54,785 nt of DNA from Anaerolineae bacterium (GTDB lineage: Bacteria; Chloroflexota; Anaerolineae; Aggregatilineales; Phototrophicaceae). The stretch lies in contig JAJEBK010000002.1 of the NCBI GenBank assembly GCA_022823945.1, forward strand, positions 1 to 54,785, given 5' to 3'. Positions 7,151 through 14,126 of this stretch are shown here, piece after piece (the first letter of the stretch is position 1; each line of letters starts with the position of its first letter). The translations under genes were made by a program, and so were the position numbers. A model generated the notes under the pieces. The model saw only the letters and a program-made list of their open reading frames with translations, did not search any database and was not told where the DNA came from.

Positions 7151-9055
7151 ATGTCGCTGTTGACAGCCGAGCGACTCAGCAAATTCTACGCTGCGGACGA
7201 AGTCTTCAGCGAGATCAGCCTGGCTGTCCCGCATGGAGCGCGCATCGCCCTGGTCGGTCCCAACGGCGCAGGCAAGACCTCGCTCATCAATCTGCTGGCT
7301 GGCATCGACCAGCCCACCAGCGGCGGAGTCCGCCTGGCGAAGGGCGCGCGTCTTGGCTACCTGCCCCAGCGACCGGAATTGGCTGGCGAACACACGCTCT
7401 GGCAAGAGCAATTGACCGCCTTTGCCGAACTGCGCGCAATGGAAGACCGTCTGAATTCGCTGGAGCAACGGATGGCAAGCCCCGCCCACTTTGATGCCGC
7501 GCTGGCAGCTTATGGTCCGCTGCAAGCCGAATTCGAGCGCCTGGGCGGCTATGCTTATGAAACGCGCATCAGGATGATCTTGAGCGGGCTGGGCTTCGCC
7601 GCGTCAGAATATGACATGCCCCTGCCCACCTTGTCCGGCGGACAAAAGACGCGCGCCCTGCTGGCCCGGCTGCTGCTGGAAGCGCCCGACCTGCTCATTC
7701 TGGACGAACCGACAAACCACCTGGATATCGCAGCGGTCGAATGGCTTGAGAAAACATTGGCCGCCTACTCGGGCACCGTGATCGCCGTCAGCCACGACCG
7801 CTATTTCATCGACCAGTACGCGACAATGATCTGGGAACTGGAGTACGGAAGCATGCAAGTCTTCCGCGGTAATTACAGCGCCTGGCAGCGACAGCGCGAT
7901 ACCCAGCGCGAGACTTTGCGCCACGAATATTATTGGCAGCAAGAATTCATCCGCAAAGAGATGGCTTTTATCCGCCGGCACATGGGCAGCCAGCGCACCG
8001 CCCAAGCCAAGGGCCGCCTCAAAAAGCTGGAAACCATGCGCAAACGCGGGCTCATCCTGGAGAGCGGTCCGAAAAACCGGGCGCAGATGCGCATCGACAT
8101 GGGCGCAGCGCAGCGCAGTGGCGACCAGGTCATCATCGCGCGCGAATTGCAGATCGGCTATTCTGCGGCGCGCCCCCTCATGACACTGCCCGATTTGCTG
8201 GTGCTGCGCGGCGAGACAGTCGCTATCATCGGTCCCAACGGCATCGGCAAGTCGACGCTGCTGAAGACCCTGTGTGGCGCGCAGGCGCCGCTGGCGGGCA
8301 CGGTGCGGCTGGGCGCGCGCGTCAAAGCCGGTTACTTCGCCCAGGCGCACGAAAATCTCGAAGCCAACAACTCGCTGCTGGAAGAGCTCTTTCGCATCAA
8401 GCCCATGCCCAATTCAAAGGCGCGCGACTGGCTTGGGCGCTTTCTGTTTAGCGGGGAAGATGCCTTCCGCCCGGTGTCGTCGCTTTCTGGCGGCGAACGG
8501 GGACGCCTCGCGCTGGCGAAGCTGGCGCTGCAAGGCGCAAACCTGCTGCTGCTGGACGAGCCGACCAACCACCTGGATATCGACAGCCAGGATGTGCTGC
8601 AAGCGGTGCTGGCTCGCTTCGGCGGGACGATTCTGCTCGTCAGCCACGACCGTTACCTGATCGACGCCTTGGCCACGCAGGTCTGGGAGTTGCTGCCCGG
8701 CGAGCTCTTCGTGACCGATGGCGGCTATCAGCAACACCTGCGCGCGCGTCAACATCGTCAGCAGTCGCCCGATGATGCGGGGAGCGCCGCAACCAACGGG
8801 CAGCGCGGCAAGCAACCAGCCAGCTACAAAACCAAAGTCAACGGCCTCAATCCCTATGAAGCGAGCATCCGCGCCGAAGAACTGGAAGCGCAAATCGACA
8901 GTCTCGAAGCGAGCATGAGCGAGATCACCGTCCGACTGGAAGCCGCCAGCCGCTCTGCCGACGCCGCCCAGGTGCGCGCGCTGGGAGAAGCCTATACAAA
9001 AGCCGAAGCGGAATTGACTGCCGCGTTGGACGAATGGGGCAAGCTGGTGGATTGA
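7151..9055 (+). CDS. ABC-F family ATP-binding protein
   Basis: A 634-residue soluble protein with two ABC ATPase domains and no membrane segment. Domain 1: Walker A Gly-Pro-Asn-Gly-Ala-Gly-Lys-Thr at 36-43, signature Leu-Ser-Gly-Gly-Gln, Walker B ending Asp-Glu-Pro-Thr-Asn-His-Leu-Asp. Domain 2: Walker A with Gly-Ile-Gly-Lys-Ser-Thr, signature Leu-Ser-Gly-Gly-Glu, and the same Walker B. The interdomain linker is basic and helical, and a C-terminal coiled coil follows from about residue 560, as in Uup/EttA-type proteins that act on ribosomes. Whether it is a housekeeping translation factor or a resistance protein cannot be told. The ATG at 7151 is preferred over an in-frame upstream ATG at 7109, which lies ahead of the TATACT box at 7113. 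Confidence 0.92.
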   Translation: MSLLTAERLSKFYAADEVFSEISLAVPHGARIALVGPNGAGKTSLINLLAGIDQPTSGGVRLAKGARLGYLPQRPELAGEHTLWQEQLTAFAELRAMEDRLNSLEQRMASPAHFDAALAAYGPLQAEFERLGGYAYETRIRMILSGLGFAASEYDMPLPTLSGGQKTRALLARLLLEAPDLLILDEPTNHLDIAAVEWLEKTLAAYSGTVIAVSHDRYFIDQYATMIWELEYGSMQVFRGNYSAWQRQRDTQRETLRHEYYWQQEFIRKEMAFIRRHMGSQRTAQAKGRLKKLETMRKRGLILESGPKNRAQMRIDMGAAQRSGDQVIIARELQIGYSAARPLMTLPDLLVLRGETVAIIGPNGIGKSTLLKTLCGAQAPLAGTVRLGARVKAGYFAQAHENLEANNSLLEELFRIKPMPNSKARDWLGRFLFSGEDAFRPVSSLSGGERGRLALAKLALQGANLLLLDEPTNHLDIDSQDVLQAVLARFGGTILLVSHDRYLIDALATQVWELLPGELFVTDGGYQQHLRARQHRQQSPDDAGSAATNGQRGKQPASYKTKVNGLNPYEASIRAEELEAQIDSLEASMSEITVRLEAASRSADAAQVRALGEAYTKAEAELTAALDEWGKLVD

Positions 9056-9141
9056 GGTCGACTCTGTGTCAAATGCGCCCGATGTGGTAAAAGGACAAAC
9101 AGCGCACACCGGCTTCCAACGCGCAAACAAGGAGCGGCATT

Positions 9142-9789
9142 TTGGACATCACTTATTATGGCGGCAGTTGCTTTCGCATCACCGAGCGTGGGCATACCAG
9201 CATCTTGACCGACCCGCATCTGCCCGAAGAGCGCCTGGCAGCGCTGCATTTGAAAGCCGACCTGGTGACGCTCAGCCACGAAGCAGAGCCTCAGCAGTTG
9301 GCGCAGATACGCGACCGTCAATACACAATCACTGGCGCGGGCGAATACGAAGTCGGCGAACTCTTCGTGACGGGCCTGCCGCTGCACCGCTATGATGAAG
9401 CCAAAGCCAGCATCCTGCACAATGTGGCTTACATCATTGAATATCCCAACGGTCTCACCTTGCTGCATCTGGGCGCGCTGAATGCTCCGCCCGACTTGTC
9501 TATCGCCGAGCAGTTGGACGAAGTGCACGGGTTTATGTTGCCAATCGGCGGCGAACACCTCAGCGGCGACCAAATGGCTGACTTGATCAGCGCCATCGAG
9601 CCGACCTTTGTCATCCCCATGCGCCATGCCTGCCTGCCCCGGGCGGAGTATCCCGAAGCGCTCGAAGGATTTATGAAAGCGATGGGCACGGGCGAGATCG
9701 CCGAGCAGGACAGCCTGCGCCTTTCCGCCTCGTCTTTGCCAGAAACAACCCAAATCGCCCTGCTGCGCGCCAATGAGCCCAAGGGCTAG
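9142..9789 (+). CDS. MBL-fold (UlaG-like) protein with a degenerate metal site
   Basis: A 215-residue protein beginning Asp-Ile-Thr-Tyr-Tyr-Gly-Gly-Ser-Cys-Phe-Arg-Ile, the N-terminal beta hairpin of UlaG-type metallo-beta-lactamase-fold hydrolases. The usual His-x-His-x-Asp-His motif is replaced by Ser-His-Glu-Ala-Glu-Pro near residue 51, so at most a partial metal site remains. Later Gly-Ala-Gly-Glu-Tyr-Glu and Pro-Met-Arg-His segments fit the family. It may be a non-catalytic or altered hydrolase. The start is TTG at 9142, supported by AAGGAG about 7 bases upstream. It lies 86 bases after the ABC-F gene and may be co-transcribed with it. Confidence 0.75.
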   Translation: MDITYYGGSCFRITERGHTSILTDPHLPEERLAALHLKADLVTLSHEAEPQQLAQIRDRQYTITGAGEYEVGELFVTGLPLHRYDEAKASILHNVAYIIEYPNGLTLLHLGALNAPPDLSIAEQLDEVHGFMLPIGGEHLSGDQMADLISAIEPTFVIPMRHACLPRAEYPEALEGFMKAMGTGEIAEQDSLRLSASSLPETTQIALLRANEPKG

Positions 9790-9821
9790 GCATTTGCAAA
9801 ACTGCGCGCGCCTTTATGCGC

Positions 9822-9827
9822 TATAGT
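9822..9827 (+). promoter_or_regulatory. Putative -10 box of the small 9862 gene
   Basis: TATAGT lies 34 bases before the ATG, inside a GCGCTATAGTTAGCGC inverted repeat (9819-9834). No good -35 sequence is seen at normal spacing, so a regulator or a relaxed promoter is possible. Confidence 0.4.
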
Positions 9828-9861
9828 TAGCGCAGGCTGCCCACCGAGCGAGGTCAAAGCC

Positions 9862-10179
9862 ATGCGAGACGGCAATATCAAGCTGTTGATGAGTTGGGAT
9901 ATCAAACCTGGCCTGGATCAAGAATACTTTGAATTTGTCATGCGCGAGTGGGTGCCCAGCTCGACCAAGCTGGGTTTGACGCCTATCGAGGCTTGGTACA
10001 ATATCTATGCCAGCGGCGATATCCCTCGCATCATGGCTGGCGCGCTGGCTGCCAACGAAAGCGCCATGCGCGATATCCTCACCAGCGATGACTGGCACGA
10101 CCTGCAGGACAAACTGCTGGATTATGTCGAAAACTACAGCCAGAAGATCGTGCGCGTCACCGGCGAATATCAACTATAG
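9862..10179 (+). CDS. Small conserved-looking protein of unknown function
   Basis: A 105-residue acidic protein, not recognised. Its pattern (a beta strand Ile-Lys-Leu-Leu-Met-Ser-Trp, a long helix, strands around Glu-Ala-Trp-Tyr, then another helix and a closing strand) would fit a dimeric alpha/beta-barrel, as in NIPSNAP or antibiotic-monooxygenase-like proteins; this is only a fold guess. It has its own putative -10 box upstream and a strong intrinsic terminator 27 bases after the stop, so it looks like a single-gene unit. Confidence 0.65.
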   Translation: MRDGNIKLLMSWDIKPGLDQEYFEFVMREWVPSSTKLGLTPIEAWYNIYASGDIPRIMAGALAANESAMRDILTSDDWHDLQDKLLDYVENYSQKIVRVTGEYQL

Positions 10180-10205
10180 CAGCCATCTTTCCAAATCCAG
10201 ACAGC

Positions 10206-10235
10206 AAAGGGCGACCACGAGATCGCCCTTTTTTT
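10206..10235 (+). terminator. Rho-independent terminator
   Basis: AAAGGGCGA (10206-10214), an 8-base loop, then TCGCCCTTT (10223-10231), running into a T-tract to 10235. It ends the 9862 gene and faces the convergent LysM gene. Confidence 0.92.
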
Positions 10236-10279
10236 GATTCATTGACCCCCGAACGAATCCGGGGGAGGTATAGCGGAGA

Positions 10280-11917
10280 TTAGCCGCCCATGGCTGCGCG
10301 CAATGTGTCGCAGGCCGGGCAACTGCCATCTGGTCTCACGATGGCATAGCCAGCTTGTGGATCGCAGCCGAAGTCAGTCGTTACCCAGTGCGTGAAGTCG
10401 ACATTCCACACGATCATCATGCGCGTATTCTGCCCGCGCAGATAATTGACCGTGCCACGCAGCCACTCGGCTTGCTCGCCCACGGATGTCGTGTTGCCCC
10501 AGGCGAAGTTTTGGCACAGCGGTTGGAAGCCATCTGGCGATACATAACCGATCTCGGTGAAGCACAAGGGCTTGCCCGGGAAAGTGCTGCGGTACAAATT
10601 GGTTAGGGCGGGCAGGTAGTAGCTGTAGTGGGCGTTGGGTCCGCCAGTCGTGGCTGTCGGCGGCAGGAAGCCGTTGTTCCAATGCACGCCGACACAGTCC
10701 ATGTAATTGGCTGCGCCCGCCGCCGCCATCTGACGGATGTAAGTGTCATCGTTGCAGCCATCGTTGCCGCAGCCGGCTCCACCCCAATAGCCAGTTGGCG
10801 ATGGCGCTGCGCTGATGACCATGGTGCCCGGGCTGGCAGACTTGATCGCGTTGAAGGCAGCCGCCAGCATTTGCGTGTAGTTGGCACCGTTGATATGCCC
10901 GTGGGGCCACTCATGCCCGATGTTCGTTTCGTTCCATACCTCAATGGCATCTGCGCCATGCCGCGCCAAGCCTGCCAGGAAGCCCGCGAAATCGTTGTAG
11001 ACCTGGCCCGGGTTGGATGCCAGACGGCCATGAATATTGTGGTCGCCGACAACACTGAGCAGGATTTTGAAGCCCAAGCCGTGCGCATGATCGATCCACG
11101 ACTTGAAGTCGTCGGGACTCTGACCGCCCCAACGAACTTGCCGCTTGACCCAGCTCATACCCGCGTGGCGCATTTCGTTGACCTTGTTGAAGTGCGCAAC
11201 TTGTCCGCCCAACTCAAAGCCGCCCGATACCGAAGGTCCTGTCACTGGCGGTGGAGCGGGCGCGCCACTCTCTGCCGGGGCAGGCGCTGGCGGAGGCTCT
11301 GGTGGTCCGGGCACTTGCAGCACTTGCCCGACCTTGAGGTCGTCTGGATCTTCAATGCCGTTCATCCGCGCCAGTTCAAAATAGGTCAGGCCATATCTGG
11401 CGGCGATCTCTGCCAGTGAGTCGCCCGGTTGCACGGTATAGGATGTGGTGCTCGGCGCGACCGGGGCACCGACGCCAGGCGCGGCCCCTCCACCCATTGA
11501 GGGCACAATCAATACTTGCCCCGCATGCAAGATATACGGTTCTGTCAGCCCGTTCAACTCAGCCAGGTGGATGTAGGTGGTCTGATGATTCGCGGCGATC
11601 AAAGCCAGAAAATCGCCGCGTTGCACAGTATAGACGGCATTGCCAGCGGGCGCTGCCGGGGCGGGTGACCCGCTTGAGCCGCCAGCGACGGGAACGACAG
11701 TGCCGGGAATGATGATCTGGTTGCCGCGATGGATGACTGAACTCATGGTCATCCCGTTCTGTTGCAGCAGGTCAGCCAGATTCACGTTATAGCGCGATGC
11801 GATGTTGGAGAGCGTATCGCCACGCTGGACGATGTGCACTTGCTGTGCCGCGACAGTCGCCGTGCCCAGCGAAATCAACGCCAGCAGGCTCAATAACAAA
11901 ACGATAAGTCGACGCAT
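10280..11917 (-). CDS. Secreted triple-LysM protein with a GH-A-like glycosidase domain
   Basis: A 545-residue protein. A signal peptide (about 1-25, ending Val-Ala-Ala) is followed by three LysM domains of about 45 residues, each with Val-Gln-(Arg/Pro)-Gly-Asp, separated by Pro/Gly/Ala linkers, then a TIM-barrel-like domain from about residue 235. In the barrel, Glu-Val-Trp-Asn-Glu-Thr-Asn matches the acid/base motif and Cys-Phe-Thr-Glu-Ile-Gly-Tyr the nucleophile motif of clan GH-A glycosidases. LysM binds N-acetylglucosamine polymers, so the protein probably acts on cell-wall or chitin-like glycans. The ATG at 11917 has AGGAG 7 bases upstream and begins the signal peptide; a longer in-frame extension is rejected. 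Confidence 0.85.
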   Translation of the reverse strand: MRRLIVLLLSLLALISLGTATVAAQQVHIVQRGDTLSNIASRYNVNLADLLQQNGMTMSSVIHRGNQIIIPGTVVPVAGGSSGSPAPAAPAGNAVYTVQRGDFLALIAANHQTTYIHLAELNGLTEPYILHAGQVLIVPSMGGGAAPGVGAPVAPSTTSYTVQPGDSLAEIAARYGLTYFELARMNGIEDPDDLKVGQVLQVPGPPEPPPAPAPAESGAPAPPPVTGPSVSGGFELGGQVAHFNKVNEMRHAGMSWVKRQVRWGGQSPDDFKSWIDHAHGLGFKILLSVVGDHNIHGRLASNPGQVYNDFAGFLAGLARHGADAIEVWNETNIGHEWPHGHINGANYTQMLAAAFNAIKSASPGTMVISAAPSPTGYWGGAGCGNDGCNDDTYIRQMAAAGAANYMDCVGVHWNNGFLPPTATTGGPNAHYSYYLPALTNLYRSTFPGKPLCFTEIGYVSPDGFQPLCQNFAWGNTTSVGEQAEWLRGTVNYLRGQNTRMMIVWNVDFTHWVTTDFGCDPQAGYAIVRPDGSCPACDTLRAAMGG

Positions 11918-12234
11918 GGTTGCTCCTGTCCCTTGCTTTCGAAGTGTGCGGACACGGATTGTAGTACAAAATCGGCGAGTATGCTTGATCGAATTGACTA
12001 CTTCACAGGGCAATCGTACAAAACCCACACCCATGGTACTTTTCTCGCCGAGGACGCCGGGTTTTCTTGCGTACACCTGTGAGGCAAGCAAAGATCAGCA
12101 AAGACCATGCGCTGCGGTTTCGCGTTGCAAGTGTTGACTGTCAGGGATAACTTCCAAGTGGCAAAAAATGATGTACGGCGATTTGCCTGGACTACTGCGC
12201 CGCCCTGCTGTCGCCAGGAATCGTGCGCCGCGGC
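11918..12234. other. Upstream region of the LysM gene
   Basis: No gene is seen. On the minus strand a TACAAT -10 box (11958-11963) gives a leader of about 35 bases containing the AGGAG site; the -35 region is poor (AAGCAT). The rest up to IolB holds no clear terminator or repeat. Confidence 0.5.
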
Positions 12235-13125
12235 TCAATGACCGATTTCCATGCCCGGGTCGACCACCGGCAAGCGCGCATCCAGGGCTGGCAATGTTTC
12301 TGCCAACCAGGCATAGCGTGGATCATCGCTGTGGGCGAAGTCCCGCGTTGAGCCAGCCAGGAAGTTCAGCGTATAGGTCGTCGTGCCGGGCGCGCTGACC
12401 AGTGTGTAATATCCTTCGGGCATCAAAGCCAGGTCGTGCTGCCGCGCCAGCATGGTCGCATCCCAGCTTTGGTCGGCGGCATAGACGCGCTGGTAAGCAT
12501 AGCCGGTTGGGCGATCGAACTTGTAGAAGCTAAAGCGGTGCAACTGCGCCTCGAGCACATTGCCCCGTTCATCTGTGCGGTGCGTGTCATGCTTGTGTGG
12601 CGGGATGCTCGACCAGTTGCCGCCCGGCGTGTACAGCTCATAAGCCAGCAGCCTCGATGCGGGGAAGCCGCCGCCGACCAGCCGGCACATCTGCCGCGAA
12701 CAATTGCCGCCGCCCAGCATGTGCAGCTCTACATCTTGTGGCGTGATCAAACGAGCCGGGTTTTCAACTTCGGCTGGTGCCCAGCACGAGGCAAACTCGA
12801 AATTGTCGGTCAGCGACTCGATTTCGAATTCTGTATTTGGCGGCAGATAGACGGCATAGGGCAGGCCGCTGAAGACATCTGCGCGCCGTCCGATATTCTC
12901 GAAGTCGCCGCGGTTGGTGCGGATTGTGCAACGTCCGCCCAGCACGACCGCGACATATTCGAAGTTGTCGATGGCGATTTCGAATGTCTTGCCTGTGCCC
13001 AGCCGCACCGCAGCGAAGTTGAGCGTGTCCCAGCCAGCGCGCCGCGCATCCAATGCCGCGAATGCCCCCGCCCGCCCCGTGTCATTGGCGCGGATGTGCA
13101 AGCTGTCAGCTGTATAGGTCGCCAT
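12235..13125 (-). CDS. iolB: 5-deoxy-glucuronate isomerase (IolB)
   Basis: A 296-residue double-cupin protein. The diagnostic segment Gly-Gly-Asn-Trp-Ser-Ser-Ile-Pro-Pro-His-Lys-His-Asp near residue 170 supplies the metal-binding histidines, and an early Arg-Ala-Gly-Trp matches the family start. IolB converts 5-deoxy-glucuronate to 5-dehydro-2-deoxy-gluconate in myo-inositol catabolism. GGAAAGG lies about 8 bases before the ATG. No other inositol-degradation gene is beside it; it follows the ABC ATPase by 35 bases, so it may share that transcript. A Gfo/Idh/MocA enzyme at 28.2 kb could belong to the pathway, but that is only a guess. Confidence 0.88.
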   Translation of the reverse strand: MATYTADSLHIRANDTGRAGAFAALDARRAGWDTLNFAAVRLGTGKTFEIAIDNFEYVAVVLGGRCTIRTNRGDFENIGRRADVFSGLPYAVYLPPNTEFEIESLTDNFEFASCWAPAEVENPARLITPQDVELHMLGGGNCSRQMCRLVGGGFPASRLLAYELYTPGGNWSSIPPHKHDTHRTDERGNVLEAQLHRFSFYKFDRPTGYAYQRVYAADQSWDATMLARQHDLALMPEGYYTLVSAPGTTTYTLNFLAGSTRDFAHSDDPRYAWLAETLPALDARLPVVDPGMEIGH

Positions 13126-13160
13126 GGTTGCCTTTCCAGGTTGCTGCGTCCGCCGCGCCT

Positions 13161-14117
13161 TCAGGTAACCAGGCCGCGGGTCACGCGCATGAACATCTGC
13201 TCCAGGTCTTTCTCTTCTTCGTTGAAGCCCAGCAGCGGCACGCCACCCGCGAAGAGCTGTTGGCTAAAGGCGCCCAGTTCTTCATCGCTGCCGGCGAAAT
13301 CGACCCGCACTCGCGACCGTCCATTGCGCGGGGTGATGGTTTCTGCTGTTACCACCTGCGCCAGGCCGCTGGCCAGCGAAAGCACTTTTTCGGCTGCGCT
13401 GTTGTCCATGACGGTGATGATGATTTCACGATGCGCCATCAGTTGCTGCCGCAGTTGGTCGATGCTGCCCTGCATAATGATCTCGCCAGCTTCGATGATG
13501 CCAATATGCGAACAGATATCTTCAACATCAGCCAGAATATGCGACGAGAAGAAAATCGTCTTACCCATGTTGGCCAACTCGCCCAGCAGCTCGCGGATTT
13601 CCACACGCGCTCGCGGGTCCAAGCCCGAGGCCGGCTCGTCCAATACCAGCACTTGCGGATCGTGCGCCAGTGTACGCGCCAGTGACAAGCGCTGCTTCAT
13701 GCCGCGGCTGAGCTTGTCGACCATGTCCTCGCGCCGATGCTGCAAGTCGACCAGTTCCAGCAGGTCAGCCACCAGCGTCTTGCGCTTCTTCTCGGGGATG
13801 TCATAACAAGCGGCGAAGAAATCCAGGTATTCCCAGACGCGCAAGTCTTCATACACGCCGAATTCATCGGGCATATAGCCGATAGCGCGGCGGACTTCGC
13901 GGCGGTCTTCGTGCACCGAATGTCCAGCCACCCAGGCTTCTCCATCCGATGGCCGCGTCAGGGTAGTCAAAATGCGCATGGTGGTGGTTTTGCCAGCGCC
14001 GTTGGGACCAACAAAGCCATAGATCGAGCCAGCTGGCACTTCTAGAGAAATGCCGCGCAGGGCATGAAAAGCGCCGAATGACTTGTGCAGCCCGCTCGTC
14101 CTGATGATCGTGTCCAT
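13161..14117 (-). CDS. ABC transporter ATP-binding protein
   Basis: A 318-residue single ABC ATPase: Walker A Gly-Pro-Asn-Gly-Ala-Gly-Lys-Thr-Thr near residue 38, Gln-loop region Ile-Gly-Tyr-Met-Pro-Asp, signature Leu-Ser-Arg-Gly-Met-Lys-Gln-Arg near 138, Walker B Val-Leu-Val-Leu-Asp-Glu-Pro, and a C-terminal regulatory extension of about 90 residues. The Leu-Ser-Arg-Gly-Met signature is typical of the CcmA/NatA-type exporters. GAGGAG precedes the ATG. It starts 9 bases after the stop of the 831-residue membrane protein, its likely partner. No separate permease gene is adjacent. Confidence 0.92.
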   Translation of the reverse strand: MDTIIRTSGLHKSFGAFHALRGISLEVPAGSIYGFVGPNGAGKTTTMRILTTLTRPSDGEAWVAGHSVHEDRREVRRAIGYMPDEFGVYEDLRVWEYLDFFAACYDIPEKKRKTLVADLLELVDLQHRREDMVDKLSRGMKQRLSLARTLAHDPQVLVLDEPASGLDPRARVEIRELLGELANMGKTIFFSSHILADVEDICSHIGIIEAGEIIMQGSIDQLRQQLMAHREIIITVMDNSAAEKVLSLASGLAQVVTAETITPRNGRSRVRVDFAGSDEELGAFSQQLFAGGVPLLGFNEEEKDLEQMFMRVTRGLVT

Positions 14118-14126
14118 CGCCGCTCC

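Noticed and set aside
12436..13806. A 456-codon plus-strand frame
   Set aside because: It spans the antisense of IolB and the ABC ATPase, both clear families, and has no family motif.
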